Shown: in pieces, positions 8,316 to 16,313 of the stretch | Position numbering within the stretch: the stretch's first letter is position 1 | Layout: every line of letters starts with the position of its first letter | Assembly: GCF_031085175.1 (NCBI RefSeq) | Contig: NZ_JAVHUY010000024.1 | Location: forward strand, 1-64,000 | Origin: Phytohabitans maris | Lineage (GTDB): Bacteria > Actinomycetota > Actinomycetes > Mycobacteriales > Micromonosporaceae | Length of the DNA stretch: 64,000 nt | Direction: 5' to 3' | Translations under genes and position numbers: made by a program | The notes under the pieces: model-generated | Databases searched by the model: none | What the model saw: only the letters and a program-made list of their open reading frames with translations | What the model was told of the DNA's origin: nothing

Positions 8316-9308
8316 CTATCGGTCGGGCGGCGGGCTTGGCCGCTGCGAGGGACGCTGCTGTGGGCGGCGCCTGCGCTGAACCGGGGGCGTCAGGGGTGCC
8401 GGCGGCGAATCCGCGTCGTCGCCGGCGTGTGGGCCGAGAGCGGCGGCAGCCTCGGTGATCCACCTGAGGGACTCGGCCGGCGGGCGCGCTGCCTGCCGGA
8501 GCCAGTCGAAGACCCGCCCGTACCGGGCGAGCATGTCGTCGTCGGTCAGGATGAGGTCGGCTGCCAGCGCCTCGACCGCGACCGCGTCGGGGTCGTCGGG
8601 ATCGGCGAACCGGTAGATGGAGAACGCGGTCTCCGGCAGGTACCAGTCGGCGACCTTGGCCGACGACGGCAGCACCCACAGTGTCACGTTGGGCAGCTCG
8701 GCCAGGCGGGCCAGGTGGCGCAGCTGGCCGGCCATCACCGGCGCCGGACCGCCCCGGGGGCCGAGCGCGGCCTCTTCGAGCACGGCCTCGTACCGGGGCG
8801 GCTCCGCGTCCCGGGTGACCGTCGACTGCCGCGCCACCCGGGCGGCGACCTCGGTTTCCGGATCTTCCGCGTCCTCGGGTGCGATCACCTCGCGCGAGGA
8901 GAGCAGCCGCACCCGCGTGTACCCGGGCGTCTGTAGCAGGCCCGGGAGGATCACCGGGCCGTACTCGAAGATCTCGGCGCAGCCCGCTTCCAGCTCCGCG
9001 TAGCCGCGCTGGCGTGGGGTCATCACCGGGTAGGAACGCAGCCACCCGCGGGTGTTGCCCGCGTCCCGGGTGATGCCGATCAGCTCTTCGCGGGTGGCGC
9101 CGCTGACCTCGTACAGGTCGAGCAGGTCGAGAACGTCGCTGAGGTCTGGGCGGCTGCGGCCGTTTTCCAGCCGGGAGAGCTTTGAGGCCGAAGCCCAGCC
9201 CACCCGCGCGATTACCTGGTCACCGGTCAGGCCGGCGACCTCGCGCAGGCGGCGTAGCTCGGTCCCCAGCCGCCGACGTCGCACCATCGGACTCGGCGCA
9301 GGAGGCAC
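8316..9308 (-). CDS. XRE-family regulator with DUF5753 domain
   Basis: A 330-residue DNA-binding protein. The helix-turn-helix is at about residues 12-66 (LGTELRRLREVAGLTGDQV ... SKLSRLENGRSRP), followed by a DUF5753 domain (about residues 95-270) with its usual VLPGLLQTPGYTR segment. The last 60 residues are low-complexity, rich in Pro, Arg and Gln. GTG 9308 has a GGGAGGG ribosome site six nt upstream. It forms an operon with the DUF397 gene. Members of this large actinobacterial group control development or secondary metabolism, but the target here is unknown. Confidence 0.9.
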   Translation of the reverse strand: MPPAPSPMVRRRRLGTELRRLREVAGLTGDQVIARVGWASASKLSRLENGRSRPDLSDVLDLLDLYEVSGATREELIGITRDAGNTRGWLRSYPVMTPRQRGYAELEAGCAEIFEYGPVILPGLLQTPGYTRVRLLSSREVIAPEDAEDPETEVAARVARQSTVTRDAEPPRYEAVLEEAALGPRGGPAPVMAGQLRHLARLAELPNVTLWVLPSSAKVADWYLPETAFSIYRFADPDDPDAVAVEALAADLILTDDDMLARYGRVFDWLRQAARPPAESLRWITEAAAALGPHAGDDADSPPAPLTPPVQRRRRPQQRPSQRPSPPPDR

Positions 9309-9403
9309 CCCAACCCTCCCTCGGTCATTCGGGACGACACAGTATGAACTGATTGTGACCCGATCATGTTCTCGACCGTGGGCGTGTTCCGCAAAAGGTT
9401 TGG

Positions 9404-9646
9404 TTAGCCTGAGATTGCCGCGAGCCGGGCTTTGACCTCGATGATCGAAGGATTTGTCAGCGCCGATCCGTCCGGAAAGCGGACCGTGGGAACCGTTTGG
9501 TTGCCCTCGTTTACGCTCATCACGTACTCCGCAGCGACCGGATCTTGCTCGATGTCGACGATCTCATATCCGATGCTTTCCCGATCGAGCTGAGACTTGA
9601 GTCGGTAGCAGTAACCACACCAGCTCGTCGAGTACATCGTGAGCAT
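9404..9646 (-). CDS. mrx1: Mycoredoxin (glutaredoxin-like, CGYC)
   Basis: An 80-residue thioredoxin-fold protein with the CGYC active site at residues 10-13 and TVPTV cis-proline segment at about 51-55. Mycoredoxins reduce mycothiol mixed disulfides on proteins in the cytoplasm; the mca gene elsewhere in the window confirms that the host makes mycothiol. ATG 9646 is supported by a GGAAGGA site 7 nt upstream; a longer reading frame upstream has no homology. It is divergent from uvrD2, as expected for this conserved block. Confidence 0.93.
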   Translation of the reverse strand: MLTMYSTSWCGYCYRLKSQLDRESIGYEIVDIEQDPVAAEYVMSVNEGNQTVPTVRFPDGSALTNPSIIEVKARLAAISG

Positions 9647-9756
9647 TTGTCGGTCCTTCCGTATGGGGGATCGCGCCGGCGCGCGGCGGGGGGCGGGCGC
9701 GCCGTTGCGCGCTCCACACCCGCCAACGTCGGTGGTGGGTGCCATGATTCCTAGCC

Positions 9757-11922
9757 GTGGGGGGAAACACGCCAGCCGACCGGGTGCTGTCCGGGCTCGA
9801 CCCGGAGCAGTGCGCGGCCGTGACCGCACCGGCCGGGCCGGTCTGCGTCCTCGCCGGCGCGGGCACCGGCAAGACCCGGGCCATCACCCACCGGATCGCA
9901 TACCGGGCGCTGACCGGGGAGATCGTCGGGCGGCACGTGCTGGCGGTCACGTTCACGTCGCGGGCGGCGGCCGAGATGCGGGCCCGGCTCGCGGTGCTCG
10001 GCGCCACCGGGGTGCAGGCGCGCACGTTCCACTCGGCCGCGCTGCGCCTGATGCGCTACTTCGCGCCCCGGCTGCTCGGCGGCCGGGCGATGCCCGAGCT
10101 CCTGGAGAGCAAGGCGCGGCTGGTCACGCTCGCCGCCTCCCGGGCCGGTGTGCGGGCCGACCGCACCGCCGCGCGCGACCTGGCCAGCGAGATCGAGTGG
10201 GCCAAGTCGTCACTCGTCGAGCCGGCTGAGTACCCGGTGGCCGCCGCCAAGGCCACCCGCGAGCCGCCGTACGAGCCGGCCAAGGTGGCCGAGGTCTTCG
10301 CCGCCTACGAGCACGTGAAGCGCGCCAACGGCGTGGTCGACTTCGAAGACCTGCTGCGCGCGGCGGTGTGGGGGATCGAGGAGCACCCCGACGTCGCCGA
10401 GCAGGTGCGGGCACAGTACCGGCACTTCGTCGTCGACGAGTACCAGGACGTCAACCCGCTGCAGCAGCGCCTGCTCGACGCCTGGCTGGGCGGCCGCGAC
10501 GACCTGACCGTGGTCGGCGACGCCAGCCAGACCATCTACTCGTTCACCGGCGCCACCTCCGGCTACCTGATCGACTTTCCCCGCCAGCGCCGCAACGCGG
10601 TCGTGGTCCGCCTGGTCCGCGACTACCGCTCGACGCCGCAGGTGGTCGGCCTCGCCAACGCGGTCATCCGCCAGGCCCGGGGCGCCGAGGCGCGGCTGCG
10701 GCTGGAGCTCGTGGGGCAGCGCCCGCCCGGCCCCGAGCCCGACCTGCGGATCTTTCCGGACGAGCCGGCCGAGGCGGCCGGGGTGGCCGCGCGCTGCCGG
10801 CAGTTGATCGCCGCGGGCACACCGGCGCGGGAGATCGCCGTGCTGTTTCGGACCAACGCGCAGTCCGAGGCGTACGAGGAGGCGCTGGCCGAGGCCGAGG
10901 TGCCGTACGTGGTGCAGGGCGCCGAGCGGTTCTTCGAGCGGGCCGAGGTGCGGCAGGCGGTACTGGCGCTGCGCTCGGCCACCCGGTCCACGCCCGCCGG
11001 CGCGCCACTGGTGCCGGCCGTCGTCGAGGCGCTCGCGGCCACCGGCTGGCAGCGCGACCAGCCCCCGCCCGGTGGCGCCGCGCGCGAGCGCTGGGAGGCG
11101 CTCGCCGCGCTGGTCACGCTCGCCGAGGAGTACGCGGGTACGCCGGCCCTCCTGCCGATCGGCGAGGCGGCCACGGTGGAGCGGCCCCCCTCGCTCGCCG
11201 ATTTCGTGGCCGAGCTTCAGCGGCGGGCGGCGGCGCAGCACGCCCCCACCGTCGAGGGCGTGACGCTCGCCTCACTCCACTCGGCCAAGGGCCTGGAGTG
11301 GGACGCGGTCTTCGTGGTGGGGCTCTCCGACGGCACGCTCCCGACCACGTACGCGAAGACGCCCGAGGCGCTGGAGGAGGAGCGGCGGCTGCTCTACGTC
11401 GGGGTGACCCGGGCGCGGCAGTGGCTCTGGCTCTCGTACGCCCAGTCCCGCGCGCCCGGCGGCCGGCCCCGGCGGCCGTGCCGGTTCCTGCCGCAGTTCG
11501 AGCGGGGCGGCGGCGAGCGCGGCGGCACCGCGGCACTGAGCCGCCGGCCCGAGCGCCGCCGCGCGCAGGTGGTCTCCTGCCGGGTCTGCGGCGCGACCCT
11601 GCTCGCCGGCGCCGACCGCAAGCTGGGCCGCTGCGCCACCTGCCCGTCCACACTGGACGAGGACCTCTTCGCCCGGCTGAGCGAGTGGCGGGTCCGCGTC
11701 GCCGGCGCGCAAAAGGTCCCGGCGTACGTGGTCTTCACCGACGCCACGCTCGTCGCGCTCGCCGAGCGCCAGCCGACCGGGCCGGAGGATCTCGTGGCCA
11801 TCGCCGGCATCGGCCCGCGAAAGCTGAGCCTCTATGGCGATGCCGTGCTCGCCCTGGTCAGGGGTGCGAGCGTCGATGATCTTGTACCGGAGGAGCCTCC
11901 GGAAAAAAGTTCCGTCAACTAG
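9757..11922 (+). CDS. uvrD2: ATP-dependent DNA helicase UvrD2 with HRDC domain
   Basis: A 721-residue superfamily 1A helicase for DNA repair. The order of motifs is Walker A AGAGTGKT (about residues 33-40), motif II VVDEYQDVN, motif III VVGDASQTIYSF, motif V SLHSAKGLEWD and motif VI LLYVGVTRAR. After the helicase core there is a four-cysteine element (CRVCGATLL ... CATC) and a C-terminal HRDC domain (about residues 640-705). This helicase-Cys4-HRDC order is that of mycobacterial UvrD2. Its promoter region faces mrx1, and whiB7 lies downstream. Confidence 0.95.
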   Translation: MGGNTPADRVLSGLDPEQCAAVTAPAGPVCVLAGAGTGKTRAITHRIAYRALTGEIVGRHVLAVTFTSRAAAEMRARLAVLGATGVQARTFHSAALRLMRYFAPRLLGGRAMPELLESKARLVTLAASRAGVRADRTAARDLASEIEWAKSSLVEPAEYPVAAAKATREPPYEPAKVAEVFAAYEHVKRANGVVDFEDLLRAAVWGIEEHPDVAEQVRAQYRHFVVDEYQDVNPLQQRLLDAWLGGRDDLTVVGDASQTIYSFTGATSGYLIDFPRQRRNAVVVRLVRDYRSTPQVVGLANAVIRQARGAEARLRLELVGQRPPGPEPDLRIFPDEPAEAAGVAARCRQLIAAGTPAREIAVLFRTNAQSEAYEEALAEAEVPYVVQGAERFFERAEVRQAVLALRSATRSTPAGAPLVPAVVEALAATGWQRDQPPPGGAARERWEALAALVTLAEEYAGTPALLPIGEAATVERPPSLADFVAELQRRAAAQHAPTVEGVTLASLHSAKGLEWDAVFVVGLSDGTLPTTYAKTPEALEEERRLLYVGVTRARQWLWLSYAQSRAPGGRPRRPCRFLPQFERGGGERGGTAALSRRPERRRAQVVSCRVCGATLLAGADRKLGRCATCPSTLDEDLFARLSEWRVRVAGAQKVPAYVVFTDATLVALAERQPTGPEDLVAIAGIGPRKLSLYGDAVLALVRGASVDDLVPEEPPEKSSVN

Positions 11923-11924
11923 CC

Positions 11925-11964
11925 GTAAAACCGTTTGCGGTCGCCCCGGGGGCAGGCATAGCCT
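11925..11964 (+). promoter_or_regulatory. Probable whiB7 promoter with WhiB7-type AT element
   Basis: Just after the uvrD2 stop there is a -35-like TTGCGG (11935-11940) and a -10-like TAGCCT (11959-11964) with an 18-nt spacer. A short AT stretch, GTAAAA (11925-11930), sits just upstream of the -35. WhiB7-activated promoters in mycobacteria and Streptomyces carry an AT-rich motif at this place that is read by the AT-hook of WhiB7. This suggests autoactivation. No transcript start is known here. Confidence 0.55.
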
Positions 11965-12064
11965 CATGGCACACCTCGCGCGCGCGGCATCCATGCTGCT
12001 CGCCGGAGTGGGCGAGAAGCACCGAGACCAGATCTGGCGACGAGAGAGACAGGAGGTGGCCCCG

Positions 12065-12337
12065 GTGAAGATCTTCTACGCGATCGAGCGACCGTCGGCG
12101 CTGCCTGCTGCCTCCGCTCCGGTGTCGGCTGCCGCCCTGCGCATGGGGCTGGCCGCTGCCGACGTGCCGCAGCTGACGCAGGTGCACCAGGTCCAGACCC
12201 AGGTCGATTCCCTGGTCCGGACCGAGGCGTGGACCAACGGCGGCGGCTACGGGACCAGTGGGCTCGCGGTTAAGGGCGTTCCGGCCAAGAAGCGGCAGGA
12301 CGTTCGCGGTGTTCCACCTCGAGGAAGGCCGGTCTGA
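12065..12337 (+). CDS. Leader ORF upstream of whiB7 (90 codons)
   Basis: A 90-codon reading frame starting at GTG 12065 with a strong AGGAGG site (12051-12056, 8 nt spacing). No protein family is recognised. The TGA stop (12335-12337) falls inside the GGTCTG-AAAA-CAGACC hairpin that precedes the whiB7 terminator-like stem. Known whiB7 leaders contain an upstream ORF whose translation senses ribosome-targeting drugs. The position of this stop suggests the same use. It may act only in cis, and the peptide need not have a function. Confidence 0.55.
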   Translation: MKIFYAIERPSALPAASAPVSAAALRMGLAAADVPQLTQVHQVQTQVDSLVRTEAWTNGGGYGTSGLAVKGVPAKKRQDVRGVPPRGRPV

Positions 12338-12395
12338 AAACAGACCTCCGGCTCACCTCGAGGCCGCGGAACCCGTAACCGGGATCCGCGGCCTC
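12317..12395 (+). promoter_or_regulatory. whiB7 attenuator: alternative hairpins
   Basis: Two competing folds are visible. Fold 1 pairs CCTCGAGG (12317-12324) with CCTCGAGG (12356-12363) around the inner GGTCTG/CAGACC hairpin. Fold 2 is a terminator-like stem with GAGGCCGCGGA (12360-12370) and TCCGCGGCCTC (12385-12395), an inner CCCG/CGGG, and then AGTCATTTTC. They share 12360-12363, so both cannot form together. The leader ORF stop lies in fold 1, so a stalled or terminating ribosome would decide between them. This matches the attenuation logic established for whiB7 in other actinobacteria. Confidence 0.7.
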
Positions 12396-12469
12396 AGTCA
12401 TTTTCGCCACAAGCACAGGCGTTTCCGCCACAAGCAGAGAGCAACGAGCGAGAGAGAGGTGACCGGGTG

Positions 12470-12835
12470 ATGAGTCTGGCGTTGGCCCCGGTCGACGAGC
12501 GAGTCGACCTGGAGGCAAACCTGCCCTGCCGGAAGTTCGACCCCGACCTGTGGTTCGCGGACTCCCCGACCGAGCTGGAACTGGCCAAGTCGCTGTGCGG
12601 GGACTGCCCGCTCCGCGTCGAGTGCCTGGCCGGCGCGGTCGAGCGGGCCGAGCCCTGGGGCGTCTGGGGCGGCGAGATCTTCGAGCGTGGCGCGGTCGTT
12701 CCGCGCAAGCGGCCCCGTGGCCGTCCGCGCAAGGAGGACGTCGCGCGTGACGCTGCCCTGCGGGTCGAGGTGGAGGCGCGGATGGCGGCCAACGGGCTCG
12801 CCGAGTCGCGCAACGCCGTCCGGCTGGCGGCCTGA
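12470..12835 (+). CDS. whiB7: Transcriptional regulator WhiB7
   Basis: A 121-residue iron-sulfur WhiB protein that activates intrinsic antibiotic-resistance genes together with the main sigma factor. Cluster ligands are C20, C43, C46 and C52, the beta-turn is GVWGGE (residues 64-69) and the AT-hook is RGRPRK (residues 83-88). The last two features mark WhiB7 among WhiB proteins. ATG 12470 is chosen; GTG 12467 in the same frame is possible. A GAGAGAGG site lies about 10 nt upstream. A long leader with an attenuator precedes it. Confidence 0.95.
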   Translation: MSLALAPVDERVDLEANLPCRKFDPDLWFADSPTELELAKSLCGDCPLRVECLAGAVERAEPWGVWGGEIFERGAVVPRKRPRGRPRKEDVARDAALRVEVEARMAANGLAESRNAVRLAA

Positions 12836-12884
12836 CATGAACCCGATCAACGTACGCACGACTTCCCGAGATGGAGCGACCGCC

Positions 12885-13034
12885 ATGCATCACCTAATCC
12901 ACGAAGCGTTGTCGAGGGCCCGAATGCGCCGGCCTCAGGCCGGCACCACCACGAGCTCTGAGGCGACCCGATCCGCCCGTCACATAGCGATGCAGGCCCG
13001 CCGCCAGGCGGCCCGCGAGATGGGCCTTCTCTAG
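12885..13034 (+). CDS. Small basic protein downstream of whiB7, unknown
   Basis: A 49-residue, strongly basic and helical protein starting at ATG 12885 with a GGAG site 8 nt upstream. An in-frame ATG at 12837, just after the whiB7 stop, would give 65 residues. No family is recognised. It has many Ala/Arg pairs (HIAMQARRQAAREMG) and no membrane segment. The gene is followed at once by a strong terminator, so it is probably co-transcribed with whiB7. Confidence 0.5.
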   Translation: MHHLIHEALSRARMRRPQAGTTTSSEATRSARHIAMQARRQAAREMGLL

Positions 13035-13051
13035 ACCGCTACCTAGGCCGC

Positions 13052-13076
13052 AGGGGCCCGGCGACGCCGGGCCCCT
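13052..13076 (+). terminator. Terminator of the whiB7 transcript
   Basis: A perfect 11-bp stem, AGGGGCCCGGC (13052-13062) and GCCGGGCCCCT (13066-13076), with a GAC loop, 17 nt after the stop of the small ORF. There is no U-run, which is usual in high-GC actinobacteria. Confidence 0.75.
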
Positions 13077-13115
13077 AGCGGCGCGCATTACCCGCTCTGC
13101 TTTCCTACAGGATTT

Positions 13116-13672
13116 GAGCTACCGCGATGTCCGTTGTGGTCCGGACCGTCGCTCCCGCGGCCTCACCCTCCGCGGTCCACAAACCCAACCCCCGCGGCCA
13201 GCGGCCGCGCATGGCGGGCGACCTCCGACCACCGGGGGTGGGCCGGTGTGTCGCCAAGCGCCTCGGCACGAGGCGCCCATGGGCCAAGGCCGGAGCGAAG
13301 ACGTGGCGAAAGGCCTTTGTGGATAAGCGCCGATGATCGTTAACCCGAAATCCGCGTCCTCGCCGGCGTATCACGCTGATTCTGGGCGAACGATCACCGC
13401 ACTTGAGATTTTCGGGCCCGGGGCGGATGCCGGTGGTGCCGCTATACGGCCCGGGATCGGGCCGATCGGATGGTGCCAGGTGATCGACATCATGTCGCGG
13501 AAATAGATCGTGGTACGCAAGTGCCCCCGGAGGGGCCGTTAGGTACCACGATCTGTTTGTCCTCCCAGCCTTCGGGAAGGACCCCAGGGGTCTTGCGGTT
13601 TTGATCTTGTGGACGCGGAGGGTGAGGCTGCGGGAGCAGCGGTCTGGACCACGACGGACGTCGCGGTAGCTC
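13116..13672. mobile_element. Non-coding element with 66-nt inverted ends
   Basis: The gap 13077-13709 has no credible gene but holds an element bounded by long inverted repeats. The left end (13116-13182) starts GAGCTACCGCGATGTCC; the right end (13607-13672) ends with the complement, GGACGTCGCGGTAGCTC. The 66-67 nt arms differ at roughly six places plus one indel. Inside are a large hairpin (13505-13554) and GC-rich small hairpins. A rearranged single arm is found at 26853-26994. No transposase is present, so this would be a MITE-like or REP-like passenger; mobility is inferred. Confidence 0.65.
13505..13554. repeat. Long hairpin inside the inverted-end element
   Basis: AGATCGTGGTAC (13505-13516) pairs with GTACCACGATCT (13543-13554), and GCCCC/GGGGC pair inside it around a CGGA loop. 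The AGATC/GATCT ends resemble those of the perfect hairpin at 26801-26850, which also stands next to a copy of the element arm. Confidence 0.75.
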
Positions 13673-13709
13673 GGATTATCGTCTTGGATTTGATCATCAA
13701 GGGTGCCCG

Positions 13710-15029
13710 TCACTCGGCGGGGGCGAAGCCGGGGAGCCAGCTCTCCACGATGGAGCGATACGGCGCCTTCGCCTCGAGCTGGCAGAGCACGCCGATCGAG
13801 CCGAGCGTCACGCGGTGGATCAGCAGGTACGACGGCGGCAGGTTGAGGTGGCGGCTGAGCTGGTACGCCGGGCTCTTGGGGCTGCCCAGCCGGGTGGCCT
13901 CGGTGCGCAGCCAGGCGCGGTTGAACTGGAACTCCTCCTCGACCAGCGGCGCGAGCATCGGCAGCAGGAAGTCGAGTACGGCGCGGGCGTCGATGTCGTC
14001 GTCGGGCTTGACGAAGCCCTCGTCGCGCAGGCCCTCCAGCACCGCGTCGGCGTCGTCGGCCAGGGCCAGGCGGACCAGGCGGCCGATGGGCTCGGGGTGG
14101 CCTTCCGGGAGGCGGGCGACCGCGCCGAAGTCGATCACGCCGAGGCGGCCGTCGGGCAGGATGCGGAAGTTGCCCGGGTGCGGGTCGGCGTGCAGCAGGC
14201 CGGCGCGCTCGGGCGCGGAGAAGTGCAGGATCGCCATGAGCCGGCCGGCGGCGTCACGCTCCTCCTGGGTGCCGTCGTTGATGATCTTCGAGAGCGGCGT
14301 GCCGTCGATCCACTCGGTGACCAGCACGCGCGGCGCGGCGGCCACGACCGGGGGCACGAAGATCTCGTCGTCGCCCGCGTACGCCTCGGCGAACGCTTGC
14401 TGCGCCTCCGCCTCCAGCTCGTAGTCGAGCTCCTCGGTGACCCGGGCGCGGAGCTCGACCAGCAGCGGCTTGACGTCGATGCCCGGCTGGATGATCCGAA
14501 ACATGCCGGCCAGCCGGGACAGCTGCTTGAGGTCGGCGATCAGGGCCTCGCCGGCGCCCGGGTACTGGACCTTGACCGCGACCGGACGCTCACCGTCTCG
14601 CCACACCGCCCGGTGTACCTGGCCGATGCTCGCGGCCGCCGCCGGCGCGTCGTCGAACTCCGCGAACAGCTCGCGCCAGTCCGGGCCGAGCTGGGCGGCC
14701 AGCACCTTGTGCACGCTCGCGGCGGGCAGGGGTGGCGCGGCCTCCTGGAGCCGGGTGAGGGCCTGGCGGTACGGGCCGGCGAGGTCGGCCGGGAGCGCCG
14801 CCTCGAAGACCGACAGCGCCTGCCCGAGCTTCATCGCACCGCCCTTGAGCTGCCCTAATACGCTGAAGAGCTGCTCTGCGGTGCGCTGCTGGATCTCCGG
14901 AGAGATCACCTCCGAGGCCAGTCCGGTGACCCGCTTTCCGAGCCCGAGGACGGTGCGGCCGGCGAAGCCGAGCGGGAGCGCGGCAAGCCTGGCGGTGCGG
15001 GTGGCGGCCCGGCGCGGGATATCGGTCAC
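13710..15029 (-). CDS. ABC1/UbiB-family atypical protein kinase-like protein
   Basis: A 439-residue protein of the ABC1 (ADCK/UbiB) family. The signature QxGQ-type helix is seen as LKGGAMKLGQALSVFEAALP (about residues 53-72). Other kinase elements are the AAAASIGQVHRA A-rich loop, VAVKVQYPG lysine, the LLHADPHPGNF catalytic loop and VIDFGAVARL. The alanine-rich loop replacing the glycine-rich loop is normal for ABC1. GTG 15029 is chosen, 4 nt after the stop of the upstream E1-like gene, giving an operon. In mycobacteria an ABC1 gene also neighbours whiB7. Its substrate here is unknown. Confidence 0.88.
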   Translation of the reverse strand: MTDIPRRAATRTARLAALPLGFAGRTVLGLGKRVTGLASEVISPEIQQRTAEQLFSVLGQLKGGAMKLGQALSVFEAALPADLAGPYRQALTRLQEAAPPLPAASVHKVLAAQLGPDWRELFAEFDDAPAAAASIGQVHRAVWRDGERPVAVKVQYPGAGEALIADLKQLSRLAGMFRIIQPGIDVKPLLVELRARVTEELDYELEAEAQQAFAEAYAGDDEIFVPPVVAAAPRVLVTEWIDGTPLSKIINDGTQEERDAAGRLMAILHFSAPERAGLLHADPHPGNFRILPDGRLGVIDFGAVARLPEGHPEPIGRLVRLALADDADAVLEGLRDEGFVKPDDDIDARAVLDFLLPMLAPLVEEEFQFNRAWLRTEATRLGSPKSPAYQLSRHLNLPPSYLLIHRVTLGSIGVLCQLEAKAPYRSIVESWLPGFAPAE

Positions 15030-15033
15030 CGGA

Positions 15034-16125
15034 TCATTGTGACCGACGCTCGGACGAAGTGACGGGCGTAAATGCACGCTGGCGGCTGCGGCGGGCGCAG
15101 CCGCACGAGGGGTGGGGCGGCCAGGCGCGACGGCGGGTGCGGCCCGGCGCGCTGATCTCGATCGCCCCGCCGACCGTGTCGGGCTGCTCGCCGTCGAGGT
15201 AGAGCAGGGCCTCGCTGGCCGCGTACGCCGTCCCGGCGAGCAGGGTGGGCGCGCTGCACGGCTCCGGGCGGGCCTCGCTGGCGAGCTGGGCGGCGAGCGC
15301 GGGCCAGGCCGGGTCGCGGTCGCGCCGGTGCAGCTCCAGGCAGTTGAGGCAGGGTGCCCCGCCGGGCGGGACGAGCGGGCCCACGACGGCCACACCGTCG
15401 CGTACCCCGACCGCGAGGTGGGCGAGGCGCCGCTGGCCGTAGCTGGCCGCCAGGAGGGCCGCCGGACGGTCCGTGCCGGCCTGGACCACCAGCGAGGCCC
15501 GGCCGCGCTGGATCGGGCGGGTCTCGGTGCCTGGGGCGGCGCGCGTGATGGCCTCCGCGACGGCCTCGGTGCGCTCGCGGCGTACGTCGCCGGGGAGCAG
15601 GGGTCCGCCGACGGCGTCCAGCGGGTCCACCACGCCCGCCAGGTCGGGCTGGACGTGTCCGACCCCGGACTGGGCCAGCGCGACCGCGAGCGGCGCTGCC
15701 AGGCGGCTCCGCCCGGTCACCACGACGCTGGCCGCGGCCCGCCGGCGCAGGATCTGGGCGGGGGTGCCCGGTTTGTCGGTACCGCGCAGGGCGAGCGCGG
15801 CGGCCTCGGCGGTGAGCCGGCGGCGTACCGGCTCGGGCAGGCTCGCCGGCAGGAGGGTCTGCGCGCCGACCACGAGCCCGGCGGCCCGGAGCGTGTCGAG
15901 CAGGAGGCGGGCGTCGGCCCGGCTCACCCCGATCCGGTCGGCCTGGTCGAGGATCGCCCGCTCGGGACGAGTGCCGTCGATCAGGTCGAGCAGGCGGACG
16001 GCGCTCGGGTTGGCGACCTCCAGCACGACCGCGCGGGCCGGGTCGAGGCCGAGCTGCAGCGTGTGCCGGTCTCGCCACAGGCGGTGAAGTCCGGGCAGGA
16101 GCGTGGGGCGCGGGAGGGCTGTCAT
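15034..16125 (-). CDS. Degenerate E1/ThiF-like (cyclodehydratase-related) protein
   Basis: A 363-residue protein related to the E1-like ThiF fold that also occurs in TOMM (thiazole/oxazole-modified microcin) cyclodehydratases. The N-terminal about 110 residues look like a peptide-binding winged-helix part (LLDLIDGTRPERAILDQ). The middle looks like a Rossmann domain with a VVVTGRSRLAAPLAVALA start instead of the GxGxxG nucleotide loop. Zinc-type cysteine pairs are PCLNC and PSCGC near the C-terminus. No YcaO gene or precursor peptide gene is visible nearby, so a modification pathway is not supported. ATG 16125 is chosen because the longer frame reads through DnaA-box DNA. Confidence 0.65.
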   Translation of the reverse strand: MTALPRPTLLPGLHRLWRDRHTLQLGLDPARAVVLEVANPSAVRLLDLIDGTRPERAILDQADRIGVSRADARLLLDTLRAAGLVVGAQTLLPASLPEPVRRRLTAEAAALALRGTDKPGTPAQILRRRAAASVVVTGRSRLAAPLAVALAQSGVGHVQPDLAGVVDPLDAVGGPLLPGDVRRERTEAVAEAITRAAPGTETRPIQRGRASLVVQAGTDRPAALLAASYGQRRLAHLAVGVRDGVAVVGPLVPPGGAPCLNCLELHRRDRDPAWPALAAQLASEARPEPCSAPTLLAGTAYAASEALLYLDGEQPDTVGGAIEISAPGRTRRRAWPPHPSCGCARRSRQRAFTPVTSSERRSQ

Positions 16126-16167
16126 GGCATGACAGGCTGTCACCGTATCTTCGCGGCCCGTCGTTCG

Positions 16168-16229
16168 TTGTCCACAGGCCAAAATCGCCGTGCACTGGGT
16201 TATCCACAGGCGTAAGCGAGTTATCCACA
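16168..16229. promoter_or_regulatory. Cluster of three DnaA boxes
   Basis: Two perfect TTATCCACA boxes (16200-16208 and 16221-16229) and one TTGTCCACA (16168-16176) occur in the same direction within 62 nt, just upstream of the E1-like gene. Spacings are 32 and 21 nt between starts. Such density is not expected by chance in DNA of this GC content. They may mark a DnaA-controlled promoter or a DnaA-titration site; no dnaA, dnaN or gyr genes are near, so this is not obviously oriC. Confidence 0.7.
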
Positions 16230-16313
16230 GTTCCGGGCAGGCTGCTGTCGGCCTGCCGACATGACTTTTCGTGTTCGTGTCACGACACGGTGGCATCGCT
16301 ACCGGTCACTGGA

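Noticed and set aside
13114-13343. Three overlapping short plus-strand frames.
   Set aside because: They read across the left inverted arm of the non-coding element; none has a ribosome site or homology.
13116-13672. An insertion sequence.
   Set aside because: No transposase frame exists between the inverted ends; a non-autonomous element fits better.
15034-16125. A TOMM natural-product cluster around the E1-like gene.
   Set aside because: No YcaO, dehydrogenase, precursor peptide or export gene is next to it.
16168-16229. The DnaA-box cluster as oriC.
   Set aside because: Only three boxes, no AT-rich unwinding region and no dnaA/dnaN/recF genes nearby.
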